This document shows, one piece after another, positions 34,483 through 42,002 of a DNA stretch of 64,000 bases. The notes under the pieces were generated by a model. That model made no database searches, was not told the DNA's origin, and saw only the letters and a list, made by a program, of their open reading frames with translations. The stretch's first letter is position 1; every line of letters starts with the position of its first letter. Origin of the DNA: Chitinophagaceae bacterium UBA1931 (GTDB lineage: Bacteria; Bacteroidota; Bacteroidia; Chitinophagales; Chitinophagaceae). The stretch lies in contig DDFJ01000004.1 in NCBI GenBank assembly GCA_002337125.1, positions 1,415,889 through 1,479,888 on the forward strand, read 5' to 3'. A program made the position numbers and the translations under genes.

Positions 34483-34501
34483 GTTTTTTCCTTAAGCGCT
34501 G

Positions 34502-34509
34502 CAAAGTTA
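34502..34509 (-). promoter_or_regulatory. -7 element of the porin gene
   Basis: On the minus strand this reads TAACTTTG, an exact TAnnTTTG match, 19 nt before the porin ATG. The 34532/34543 repeat pair lies 22 bp upstream of it. Confidence 0.6.
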
Positions 34510-34530
34510 GACAGCCCCGTAAAGCCGTAT

Positions 34531-34551
34531 ATTAAGAAATCATTACCAATT
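34531..34551. promoter_or_regulatory. Pho-box-like repeat pair, porin side
   Basis: TTAAG (34532) and TTACC (34543) are 11 bp apart. The 18-bp stretch TTAAGAAATCATTACCAA recurs with one change at 34621, on the other side of the same intergenic region. Confidence 0.5.
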
Positions 34552-34619
34552 AAACCAACACGAACAGTATAATATCAATGATGCAATCGCATTAGGTTTC
34601 TTGTTCATTCAAGGCTAAT

Positions 34620-34647
34620 GTTAAGAAATCATTATCAAATTGTTTTC
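34620..34647. promoter_or_regulatory. Pho-box-like repeat triplet, DUF47-PiT side
   Basis: TTAAG (34621), TTATC (34632) and TTTTC (34643) follow at 11-bp steps. TTATCAAATTGT at 34632 matches TTAACAAATTGT inside the TonB receptor array except for one base. Confidence 0.5.
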
Positions 34648-34671
34648 ATTTTAGCCGGAACAAGGATCGTT

Positions 34672-34679
34672 TACCTTTG
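34672..34679 (+). promoter_or_regulatory. -7 element of the DUF47-PiT operon
   Basis: TACCTTTG, an exact TAnnTTTG match, 22 nt before ATG 34702. It shows that the longer frame from 34618 is not the coding start. Confidence 0.65.
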
Positions 34680-34701
34680 CCCAAATTTAAAAAAATTAGC
34701 T

Positions 34702-35352
34702 ATGTCAGGCTTCAACTCTATCCTTAAAATCTTTTTACCCAAGGATAAAATCTTCTACCAGTTATTCCAGGAAGTATCTGTTACCTCACTCGAAATGGCC
34801 GTATTATTAAAAAAGATGGTTGCCGAAAGATCATTTGAGGGAAGAGAACAATTGTTACTCCAGATCGAAGATCTTGAGCACAAAAACGATGATCTCACAC
34901 ACAAAATTTTTACTGAATTAAGCCGCAACTTCATTACTCCGTTCGATAGGGAAGATATTCACTATCTCGCCTCAGCTATGGATGATGTGGCTGATTATAT
35001 TTTTGCTTCTGCTAAAAAAATCAACTTCTACAGGGTTGACCCGGCTCATGAAACTTTTGGTAAAATGGCCGATTTAATTATACAGGCCTGCGAAAGCATT
35101 AAGCAAGCGGTATCAGAACTGAAAGACATGAAAAACATGCGCAAGATTACTGATGCATTGGTTCGTGTTAACAGCATCGAAAACCAGGCTGATGATATTT
35201 TTGATTTGAGTATTGAACGTCTTTTTGATGCAGAAACAGATGCAAAAGAAGTGATCAAGAAAAGAGAAATTTACCAGGCAATGGAAATTGCAACCGACAA
35301 ATGTGAAGATGCGGCTAATGTAATTGAATCCATTATTGTTAAATACGCTTAA
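34702..35352 (+). CDS. DUF47 (PhoU-like) protein partnered with PiT
   Basis: The 217-residue all-helical protein has the family pattern: LLLQIEDLEHKNDDLTHKIFTEL near 55-78, FITPFDREDIHYLASAMDDV near 83-102 and the C-terminal metal-binding repeat VNSIENQADDIFDLSIERLF to ATDKCEDAANVIESI. DUF47 proteins resemble PhoU and are almost always encoded with PiT transporters, whose activity or expression they are thought to modulate. I chose ATG 34702 because the promoter ends at 34679. It is first in an operon with pit. Confidence 0.92.
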   Translation: MSGFNSILKIFLPKDKIFYQLFQEVSVTSLEMAVLLKKMVAERSFEGREQLLLQIEDLEHKNDDLTHKIFTELSRNFITPFDREDIHYLASAMDDVADYIFASAKKINFYRVDPAHETFGKMADLIIQACESIKQAVSELKDMKNMRKITDALVRVNSIENQADDIFDLSIERLFDAETDAKEVIKKREIYQAMEIATDKCEDAANVIESIIVKYA

Positions 35353-35357
35353 ACAAT

Positions 35358-35382
35358 TTGAAAGTGATACGATCATTTTCAA
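35358..35382 (+). other. hairpin in the DUF47-PiT spacer
   Basis: An 11-bp stem (TTGAAAGTGAT with ATCATTTTCAA, one G-T pair) closes on a 3-nt loop right after the DUF47 stop codon and is followed by TTTTTC. It could be a leaky terminator or an attenuator controlling pit. Confidence 0.5.
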
Positions 35383-35393
35383 TTTTTCAAATC

Positions 35394-35414
35394 AAATCAT
35401 TATCAAATTGTTTT
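35394..35414. repeat. 21-bp exact copy of an upstream regulatory segment
   Basis: Bases 35394-35414 repeat 34626-34646 exactly and include TTATCAAATTGT. This copy ends one base before the pit ATG. It may be a second regulator site directly on pit, or a duplication of the operon's upstream control region. Confidence 0.7.
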
Positions 35415-35415
35415 T

Positions 35416-36612
35416 ATGACTCTTCTCATTGTCATTATAGCACTGGCGCTGGTATTTGATTACATCAATGGTTTTCACGATGCAGCAAATTCAATTGCAA
35501 CAATCGTTTCAACCAAAGTACTCACACCTTTTCAGGCTGTATTATGGGCTGCGTTTTTCAACTTCGTGGCATTCTATATTTTTAAAGATCATGGTGTGGC
35601 TAATACCATTGCCAAAACAGTAAAGCAGGATTTCATCACATTACCGGTAATCTTTTCAGGTCTCATTGCAGCTATTGCATGGAACCTGTTTACATGGTGG
35701 TTTGGTATTCCTTCTTCTTCATCACATACATTAATTGGCGGGTTTGCCGGAGCGGCAATTGCACACGCAGGAAGCTTCAGTTCAATCAATGCTGAGCCTA
35801 TTATTAAAACGGCAAGTTTCATTTTTCTTGCACCTGTTGTGGGTATGATTGTAGCGTTCATCATCTCCATCTGGTTTATCAACTCATTCAGAAAAAGCAT
35901 TGTACCCAAGCTCATTTCCTTTGGTATTATTTTGCTGGTATTCTGGTTCCTGAGAGCCAACCTGGAATTCGATCCGGCCAAATTGAAATCGCATTACGAA
36001 TCATACTGGATGAAAGTAATTTTCTTCGGCAAAAACTTCAAGTGGATTTTGCTGGCGGTTATTCTTTTAATCATGGCTGTATTTTCGTTATACCTGAGCA
36101 AACTCAACGCACATCGTTCAACAGTATGGTTTAAACGTTTGCAATTGGTTTCATCAGCAGCTTTCAGTATTGGCCATGGTGGTAATGATGCACAAAAAGT
36201 AATGGGTATTATCACTGCAGCTCTAATTGCCCACGGCTCCATTGGCAGTTTTGAACAAATGCCAACATGGGTACCGCTGGCCTGTTATGCAGCCATTGGT
36301 TTTGGAACGATGAGTGGTGGTTGGAAAATTGTAAAAACCATGGGCACACGTATTACAAAAGTTACTCCGTTTGAAGGGGTGGCTGCTGAAACAGCTGGTG
36401 CCATTACACTTTTTGTAACGGAAGCATTAAAAATTCCGGTAAGTACCACACACACAATTACAGGTTCAATTATTGGTGTGGGTGCCACTAAACGTTTAAG
36501 CGCCGTACGCTGGGGTGTTACCACCAACCTTTTATGGGCCTGGATATTAACCATTCCTGTGAGTGGTTTACTGGCAGCAGGTGTTTATTACATTGCCGCA
36601 ATGTTTATATAA
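35416..36612 (+). CDS. pit: PiT-family inorganic phosphate transporter
   Basis: The 398-residue membrane protein has about ten helices. Both inverted family signatures are present: FDYINGFHDAANSIATIVSTKVL at the N-terminus (GFHDAANS core) and FSIGHGGNDAQKVMG near 252. SSSSHTLIGG near 100 and VSTTHTITGSIIGVGA near 342 are also conserved. PiT proteins import divalent metal-phosphate using the proton or sodium gradient. It follows DUF47 by 63 bp and ends at a strong terminator. Confidence 0.95.
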   Translation: MTLLIVIIALALVFDYINGFHDAANSIATIVSTKVLTPFQAVLWAAFFNFVAFYIFKDHGVANTIAKTVKQDFITLPVIFSGLIAAIAWNLFTWWFGIPSSSSHTLIGGFAGAAIAHAGSFSSINAEPIIKTASFIFLAPVVGMIVAFIISIWFINSFRKSIVPKLISFGIILLVFWFLRANLEFDPAKLKSHYESYWMKVIFFGKNFKWILLAVILLIMAVFSLYLSKLNAHRSTVWFKRLQLVSSAAFSIGHGGNDAQKVMGIITAALIAHGSIGSFEQMPTWVPLACYAAIGFGTMSGGWKIVKTMGTRITKVTPFEGVAAETAGAITLFVTEALKIPVSTTHTITGSIIGVGATKRLSAVRWGVTTNLLWAWILTIPVSGLLAAGVYYIAAMFI

Positions 36613-36630
36613 AATGAATAAAATAATTTA

Positions 36631-36657
36631 AAGCCGGTTAATTACCGGCTTTTTTTA
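36631..36657 (+). terminator. terminator after pit
   Basis: Perfect 8-bp stem AAGCCGGT / ACCGGCTT (36631-36638, 36644-36651) with a 5-nt loop, followed by TTTTTT. Confidence 0.85.
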
Positions 36658-36676
36658 TGCCTTAACCGCACATCTT

Positions 36677-36684
36677 TATCTTTG
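36677..36684 (+). promoter_or_regulatory. candidate -7 element upstream of rfbA-galE
   Basis: TATCTTTG, an exact TAnnTTTG match, lies about 105 nt before the rfbA ATG. If used, the operon has a leader of about 100 nt, unusually long for this window. Confidence 0.45.
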
Positions 36685-36789
36685 CGGCACATTGCCTGAA
36701 AATGATGTGCTTTATATGATGACCTGTAGATTCAGCATCAATCCTTCCAGACTGTCTTCCACTCATTTTCCGGCCTAAAAATTATACGA

Positions 36790-37650
36790 ATGAAAGGAAT
36801 TATTCTTGCCGGAGGTTCCGGTACAAGGCTACACCCCATCACTTACGCCATCAGCAAGCAAATTATGCCTATCTATGATAAGCCGATGATTTACTATCCC
36901 CTTTCGGTTTTAATGATGGCAGGCATCAATGAAATATTAATCATCTCAACTCCGCAGGATCTGCCCAACTTTAAACGCCTCTTCGGCGATGGTAAACATC
37001 TCGGTCTTACTCTTTATTATGAAGAACAGGCTGTTCCTAATGGTCTTGCACAGGCTTTTGTAATTGGCGAGAAATTTATTGGCAATGATAAAGTAGCGCT
37101 GGTACTTGGTGATAATATTTTTTACGGAGCAGGTTTGGGTAAGCTGTTGGAAAATAACACAAATCCCGACGGTGGAATTATTTACGCTTACCACGTAAGC
37201 GATCCTGAACGCTATGGTGTGGTTGAATTTGACAAAGAGTTTAATGTACTGAGCATTGAAGAAAAACCATCACAACCTAAAAGCAATTATGCTGTACCTG
37301 GTTTGTATTTTTATGATAATGATGTAGTGAAGATTGCAAAAGAACTGAAACCAAGTCCACGTGGCGAATTTGAAATCACGGATGTAAACAAAGAATACCT
37401 GAAGAGAGGCAAACTAAAAGTATCTATTCTCGACCGTGGAACTGCATGGCTCGACACAGGCACATTCGACAGCCTGATGCAGGCATCACAATTTGTACAG
37501 GTTATTGAACAAAGGCAGGGAATTAAAATAGCGTGTATTGAAGAAATAGCATGGCGTAAAGGATTTATTACAACAGAACAATTAAAAGAACTGGCTCAGC
37601 CATTATTAAAAAGTGGTTACGGCCAGTACCTGGTGAACCTGATTAAATAA
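36790..37650 (+). CDS. rfbA: glucose-1-phosphate thymidylyltransferase
   Basis: The 286-residue nucleotidyltransferase makes dTDP-glucose from dTTP and glucose-1-phosphate, the first step to dTDP-rhamnose and other deoxysugars. The N-terminal GGSGTRLHPIT nucleotide-binding loop, IMPIYDKPMIYYPL, VLGDNIFYG near 105 and the C-terminal RGTAWLDTGT are all diagnostic of the RmlA group. No rfbB, rfbC or rfbD follows, so the rest of the pathway must be elsewhere. It is co-transcribed with galE 10 bp downstream. Confidence 0.95.
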   Translation: MKGIILAGGSGTRLHPITYAISKQIMPIYDKPMIYYPLSVLMMAGINEILIISTPQDLPNFKRLFGDGKHLGLTLYYEEQAVPNGLAQAFVIGEKFIGNDKVALVLGDNIFYGAGLGKLLENNTNPDGGIIYAYHVSDPERYGVVEFDKEFNVLSIEEKPSQPKSNYAVPGLYFYDNDVVKIAKELKPSPRGEFEITDVNKEYLKRGKLKVSILDRGTAWLDTGTFDSLMQASQFVQVIEQRQGIKIACIEEIAWRKGFITTEQLKELAQPLLKSGYGQYLVNLIK

Positions 37651-37660
37651 AAGAAGTAAA

Positions 37661-38716
37661 ATGAAAAAAATCTTAGTTACAGGCGGTTGTGGTTACATTG
37701 GCTCGCACACAATCGTTGATCTTGTGCAAAACGGGTATGAAGTTATTTGTGTTGATGACAACTCCCGTTCTAACCTTCGCTTACTGGAAGGCGCTGAAAA
37801 AATTCTGAACCGCAAAATCAAAAATTACAAAGTTGATCTTTGTAATTACGATGAAACCTTTGCTGTGATACAGGAGAACCCTGACATTGCCGGTGTTATT
37901 CATTTTGCAGCATATAAAGCAGTGGGCGAAAGCGTTGAAAAACCGTTGATGTATTTTGAAAATAATCTCATTTCATTAATCAACCTGCTGAAATGTGTAC
38001 AGGAATTCCAGATTCCAAATTTTGTATTTTCTTCTTCATGTACCGTTTATGGCAACCCCGATGTTGTTCCGGTTACAGAAGAAACACCACCCAAGCCTGC
38101 TGAAAGTCCTTATGGATATACCAAGCAAATGGGCGAACAGATCGTTAGCGAAACAGTGAAACGCATTTCAACGAATGCCATCCTGCTCCGTTACTTTAAT
38201 CCGGTTGGTGCACATCCAAGCGGCATTATGGGTGAACTGCCAATTGGCAGGCCACAAAACCTGGTGCCCGCCATTACACAAACAGCAATCGGCAAACTGC
38301 CACAGATGATTGTATTTGGCGATGATTATGATACAAGAGATGGTTCATGCGTTCGTGACTTTATTCATATCTGCGATCTTGCCCATGCACATACACTTGC
38401 ATTAGATTACCTGATCGAGAAAAAGAATTTATCAAAATGCGAAGTGTTTAACCTTGGTACCGGAAACGGCGTAACAGTGCTGGAAGCAATTAAAGCATTT
38501 GAAAAAGTAAGCGGCCAAAAGCTGAATTATAAAATCGGACCACGCCGTGCTGGTGACGTAATCTCAACTTACGCTAACAACGATAAAGCTAGAACGTTCT
38601 TAGGCTGGGACCCGAAATATGGCCTGGATGATATGATGAAAACTGCCTGGGAATGGGAACTGAATCTGAAAAAAGATGAAAGCCTGCACAGCAGCCAGAA
38701 CAGTAATTTAAACTGA
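37661..38716 (+). CDS. galE: UDP-glucose 4-epimerase
   Basis: This 351-residue extended short-chain dehydrogenase has the NAD-binding GGCGYIGSHT at residue 7, the catalytic Ser in FSSSCTVYG near 124, and YGYTK (Tyr-x-x-x-Lys) near 150. It interconverts UDP-glucose and UDP-galactose (or the N-acetyl forms). Epimerases of this fold vary in substrate, so GalE is the best but not the only reading. It is co-transcribed with rfbA, suggesting a supply of sugar nucleotides for surface polysaccharide. Confidence 0.9.
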   Translation: MKKILVTGGCGYIGSHTIVDLVQNGYEVICVDDNSRSNLRLLEGAEKILNRKIKNYKVDLCNYDETFAVIQENPDIAGVIHFAAYKAVGESVEKPLMYFENNLISLINLLKCVQEFQIPNFVFSSSCTVYGNPDVVPVTEETPPKPAESPYGYTKQMGEQIVSETVKRISTNAILLRYFNPVGAHPSGIMGELPIGRPQNLVPAITQTAIGKLPQMIVFGDDYDTRDGSCVRDFIHICDLAHAHTLALDYLIEKKNLSKCEVFNLGTGNGVTVLEAIKAFEKVSGQKLNYKIGPRRAGDVISTYANNDKARTFLGWDPKYGLDDMMKTAWEWELNLKKDESLHSSQNSNLN

Positions 38717-38792
38717 TTTCTGGTAAGCAATATTCCCCGCATTGCAAAAAAAGTACAGGAATAAAAGAAACCCGTTAAACTTTTTACTATAC

Positions 38793-38818
38793 AACCCGTC
38801 ATACCGGCGGGTTTTTTA
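38793..38818 (+). terminator. terminator after galE
   Basis: Stem AACCCGTC / GGCGGGTT (38793-38800, 38806-38813, one T-G pair) with a 5-nt loop, followed by TTTTTATT. Confidence 0.8.
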
Positions 38819-38874
38819 TTTTTATACAAGCATTAGCTGGAAATAGAGAATCCAAAACCAGAAAACCTCTATTC

Positions 38875-39423
38875 ATGACGCAACCAGACGACAAAGAATT
38901 ATTGATTCTGTTTCATGCGCCTGCCACAAAAGAGCAGGCATTTACCCGCATTATAAAAAAGTACCAAGAAAAATTGTACTGGCATATACGCCGTATGGTG
39001 GTTGAACATGAAGACGCCAATGATGTGTTGCAAAACATGTTCATTAAAGTCTGGAACGGGCTGGAAAACTTCCGGGAAGATAGCCAGCTTTATACCTGGC
39101 TTTACCGTATTGCCACCAACGAATGCCTTACTTTTCTTGATCAACGGAAAAAAAGGACGGTTGTACCGATGGATGATTCAGAATCAGCCATCAGCAATTC
39201 AATCAAAGCCGATAAACATTTTGATGCCAACAGGCTTGAATGGAAGCTCCAGCTGGCCATTCAGCAACTCCCTGAAAAGCAACGGGCTGTGTTTAATCTC
39301 AGGTATTATGATGAGATGCCCTACGAGGAAATGAGCCGGGTGCTCGACACAAGCGAAGGGGCTTTAAAAGCAAGCTATCATCATGCCGTAAAAAAAATTG
39401 AAGACTTTATCTTAAACCGTTAA
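38875..39423 (+). CDS. ECF-type RNA polymerase sigma factor
   Basis: The 182-residue sigma-70-family protein has region 2 at about residues 30-95 (DANDVLQNMFIKVWNGL, YTWLYRIATNECL) and region 4 at about 120-178 (LPEKQRAVFNLRYYDEMPYEEM, then an HTH ending LKASYHHAVKKIE). There is no region 3. It is first in a three-gene operon with a membrane protein that is probably its anti-sigma factor (35 bp later) and a periplasmic Spy-like protein, which suggests envelope-stress control. Confidence 0.93.
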   Translation: MTQPDDKELLILFHAPATKEQAFTRIIKKYQEKLYWHIRRMVVEHEDANDVLQNMFIKVWNGLENFREDSQLYTWLYRIATNECLTFLDQRKKRTVVPMDDSESAISNSIKADKHFDANRLEWKLQLAIQQLPEKQRAVFNLRYYDEMPYEEMSRVLDTSEGALKASYHHAVKKIEDFILNR

Positions 39424-39458
39424 ACTTTTTAGAAAGAAATACATCTATTATTCAGGAA

Positions 39459-40202
39459 ATGACACGTAGTAAAGAGATATTGAATGAATTAACAGAATTA
39501 AGCACCTTGCTTTCCAAAAGCGGAACCGGGATGCCATATGCTGTACCTGATGGTTATTTCGAAACATTGGATACTGTAATCATGGCCCGTATCGCAGCTG
39601 GCGGAAACGAAGAACACTCCCTTCTGCAGACAGTTGACCGGCAAATGCCACAGGATATTCCTTCCGGTTATTTCGACACGCTGGCCAGCACTATTCTTTC
39701 AAAAATAAATGCAGCAGAAGAACAATCAGTTGATGAGGAGTTAATAGAATTAGCACCAGTATTGGCAGGACTCAATAAAATCAACACTTATCAGGTACCT
39801 GAAGGTTATTTTGATACGCTGGCAGAAAAAATAACCGTTGAACCTCATAAAGCAAAAGTTGTTTCAATCTTCAACAGAAAAACCTGGGTAAGACTTTCAG
39901 TTGCTGCTGCCTTTATTGTATTTGTTGGTTTTGGGCTGAAATTCTTTGCAGGAAAATCATCTAACAGCACCGCATTGCTGCCACAAACTAAATCAGAAGA
40001 ACAAATTAAGACAGAACTGGCCCAGATAAGTGATGAAGAAATTATCAATTATCTTAAAATGAACAGTGATACAAAAGATGCTGAGATGATTGCTTCTTTT
40101 GTTGATCAGAGCAAATTACCCGAAGCTGTTGATTACATGAATGATGCTTTTCTTGATTCATTTATGAAAGAACTTGAAAAAACTGAACAGAAAACCAATT
40201 AA
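39459..40202 (+). CDS. putative anti-sigma factor with a triplicated VPxGYFxTL motif
   Basis: The 247-residue protein has one membrane helix (about 142-163). The N-terminal, presumably cytoplasmic, part carries three copies of one short unit: AVPDGYFETLDTVIMARI (28-45), DIPSGYFDTLASTILSKI (67-84) and QVPEGYFDTLAEKI (112-125), spaced about 40 residues apart. The C-terminal periplasmic part (165-247) is acidic and helical. I recognise no anti-sigma zinc motif. The role is inferred from position directly after an ECF sigma gene and from topology. The repeats could be sigma-binding helices. Confidence 0.65.
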   Translation: MTRSKEILNELTELSTLLSKSGTGMPYAVPDGYFETLDTVIMARIAAGGNEEHSLLQTVDRQMPQDIPSGYFDTLASTILSKINAAEEQSVDEELIELAPVLAGLNKINTYQVPEGYFDTLAEKITVEPHKAKVVSIFNRKTWVRLSVAAAFIVFVGFGLKFFAGKSSNSTALLPQTKSEEQIKTELAQISDEEIINYLKMNSDTKDAEMIASFVDQSKLPEAVDYMNDAFLDSFMKELEKTEQKTN

Positions 40203-40227
40203 ACCCATCAATGTATAATAAACGAAC

Positions 40228-40233
40228 AGGAGG
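40228..40233 (+). promoter_or_regulatory. strong Shine-Dalgarno site before the Spy-like gene
   Basis: AGGAGG lies 8 nt before ATG 40242, a textbook ribosome-binding site. Such sites are rare in Bacteroidota and I noted no comparable one elsewhere in this window. Confidence 0.6.
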
Positions 40234-40241
40234 ATAGTACC

Positions 40242-40673
40242 ATGAAAAGATTATTTACACTTATGATTATTTTTCTTGGCATAAGCGGAATGGCTTTTGC
40301 ACAAGAACCGCCACAGCAACCCGATCCCAAGCAGGAAGAAAAAATTCAGGCGCTTGAAATTGCATTCATCAGCCGCAAGCTTGATCTCACACCTGAAGAA
40401 GCACAAAAGTTCTGGCCTATTTATAATGAGTATAAAAAAGAAATGAGGCAGACAATGCTTGCTCAAAAAAACAGTCCGAACAAAGACGTTGTTGAAACAG
40501 AACAAAAACTTGTTGATATTAAAAAGAAATATCGTGACCGGTTTGTTGGTGTTATAGGACAACCCAGAATGAATAAATTATTTGAAGCAGAAAGGGAATT
40601 TCGAAGTGTATTATTGAATCAGTTAAAAAACCGACCAGACAGGCCAGCGTTACAAAGAAAACTGAGAAATTAA
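40242..40673 (+). CDS. periplasmic Spy/CpxP-like protein
   Basis: The 143-residue protein has a signal peptide (MKRLFTLMIIFLGISGMAFAQ). The mature part is a helical, charged protein with the LTPEEAQKFWPIYNEYKKEM motif (about 48-67), like the LTxxQ motif of Spy/CpxP envelope-stress proteins. A second half (VDIKKKYRDRFVGVIGQPRMNKLFEAEREF) ends in a basic tail. It could be a chaperone or a sensor that tunes the sigma/anti-sigma pair upstream. It is the last gene of the operon and has an unusually strong ribosome-binding site. Confidence 0.75.
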   Translation: MKRLFTLMIIFLGISGMAFAQEPPQQPDPKQEEKIQALEIAFISRKLDLTPEEAQKFWPIYNEYKKEMRQTMLAQKNSPNKDVVETEQKLVDIKKKYRDRFVGVIGQPRMNKLFEAEREFRSVLLNQLKNRPDRPALQRKLRN

Positions 40674-40735
40674 TTTGGAAATATAATTCCTAATGCTATA
40701 AATTTGCGAATAGGTGTTTTTCATAGGTTAGCAAC

Positions 40736-40769
40736 GGCCGACTCTTTTCAGGGTTGGCCTATTTTTTTG
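40736..40769 (+). terminator. terminator of the sigma-factor operon
   Basis: A 9-bp stem (GGCCGACTC with GGGTTGGCC, two wobble pairs) and 6-nt loop is followed by TATTTTTTTG. Confidence 0.8.
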
Positions 40770-40859
40770 TATTAAAGCTTAAACAAATTTCACTTTCCAA
40801 CCTACATGCACTTCAGTTGACAAAGCATTTCAACCTGTTGTTTAAAAAATTATACTGAT

Positions 40860-41606
40860 TTACTGAAAACGAAATACAGGAACTTTAATGTCGTGGTAAA
40901 AAAGGAATGTCCATTTTTCCTGTTCGCCCTGCTTCCACCACTTCATCCGTATTTCGGAAGCAAGTTTGCCATCAAAATCATATTTGGCAACAAATTTTGT
41001 TTTCATCTGAACTAATTGAGGAGCAACATCACCTCCAAAGAATATTGTTTCATTATCTTCTTTAATCCAGAAAGCCTGGTGCCATGGACAATGAGCACCT
41101 GTCCATTCATAATGAATATAGCCATCAATTATACCGCTGCTTTCAATAATTGCAAGCTGGTGACTTTCTGCAAGCAGGCTTACATCATCTACCTGGTAAG
41201 ATTTGGAAAGTTTGCTTAAAGCAATTTCAAGTTCCTGCCTGTTTACATAATAAGTAGCGTTGGGAAAACTGAGAAAACGCTGGTTCAGCAGTTCATCTTT
41301 TTTACTGATACCCGCTGCATGATCGTGATGCAGGTGACTCATCAATACTTTTGTAACATCCATCGGGTTAATTCCCGCTTGCATTAAATTATGATGTATC
41401 TGAAGTGTTCCATCAGGCAGAGAATATCCAAGTCCTGTATCAAGAACAATAACATCTTTTGAAGTAACAACAGCAAAAGGCTGCACTTCAACCAGCAGAC
41501 TGCCCGCAGGACGGTCTTTCAGTTTGTCAGTTGAATGATTAAAAGGAATTAATTTTTTAGAAGCATCTACAGTAAAACTTCCTTCAGACAGCGGAAAAAT
41601 TTTCAT
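40860..41606 (-). CDS. metallo-beta-lactamase-fold hydrolase
   Basis: I chose ATG 41606 (248 residues). It has the metal motif HLHHDHAAG near residue 92 and later conserved His (YEWTGAHCPWHQAF) and Asp (FFGGDVAPQ) positions of the MBL fold, resembling lactonase-like members. The substrate is unknown. There is no signal peptide, so it is cytoplasmic. The longer frame to 41639 is excluded by a TATCTTTG -7 element that ends 4 nt before this ATG, which also predicts a leaderless mRNA. Confidence 0.88.
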   Translation of the reverse strand: MKIFPLSEGSFTVDASKKLIPFNHSTDKLKDRPAGSLLVEVQPFAVVTSKDVIVLDTGLGYSLPDGTLQIHHNLMQAGINPMDVTKVLMSHLHHDHAAGISKKDELLNQRFLSFPNATYYVNRQELEIALSKLSKSYQVDDVSLLAESHQLAIIESSGIIDGYIHYEWTGAHCPWHQAFWIKEDNETIFFGGDVAPQLVQMKTKFVAKYDFDGKLASEIRMKWWKQGEQEKWTFLFYHDIKVPVFRFQ

Positions 41607-41610
41607 GCGG

Positions 41611-41618
41611 CAAAGATA
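41611..41618 (-). promoter_or_regulatory. -7 element of the MBL hydrolase gene
   Basis: On the minus strand this reads TATCTTTG followed by CCGC and the ATG, almost the same arrangement as at gltX (TATCTTTG, CGGC, ATG). Confidence 0.65.
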
Positions 41619-41641
41619 ATACCGCAAGGCATCAAACAAAA

Positions 41642-41935
41642 TCAGTTCATCACCAGTTTTGGTGCGCCTATCATTGAGTCGAAAATAAACAGTTCATCCA
41701 GTTCGTAATGAAAATAAGGGCGGATTGGAAACTTCTCAACATAATCTGCTGCATCTTTTTCAGTTTCAGCATTCAGTACAACCCATCCTTTTGTACGTGT
41801 ATCGTTTACAGAATAAGTTACAATCACTTCATCACGCATTAAACTGTTTACATAAATCCTGTGCTGCGAAATGATTTCCCAAAAACCATGATCGAGATTA
41901 GATGATAAATAAAATGTGCAAAGAAACTTCTTCAT
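41642..41935 (-). CDS. small YCII/muconolactone-isomerase-like protein
   Basis: I chose ATG 41935 (97 residues: MKKFLCTFYLSSN), since the 13-residue upstream extension looks non-coding. The size and alternating strand-helix pattern, with a VNSLMRDEVIVTYSV turn and a C-terminal FPIRPYFHYELDELFIF, suggest a dimeric alpha-beta barrel of the YCII or muconolactone-isomerase kind. Function unknown. It lies between rodA and the MBL gene in the same direction; a promoter in front of the MBL gene suggests separate transcription. Confidence 0.6.
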   Translation of the reverse strand: MKKFLCTFYLSSNLDHGFWEIISQHRIYVNSLMRDEVIVTYSVNDTRTKGWVVLNAETEKDAADYVEKFPIRPYFHYELDELFIFDSMIGAPKLVMN

Positions 41936-42002
41936 GCAGAAATTGTTTAAACCTTTCAGAGAAACGGAATACAAAGTTTACCAAAAAAAACTGATATAAA
42001 CA

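Noticed and set aside
34618..34701. N-terminal extension of the DUF47 protein
   Set aside because: It contains a -7 element and Pho-box-like repeats, and DUF47 proteins normally start at the equivalent of ATG 34702.
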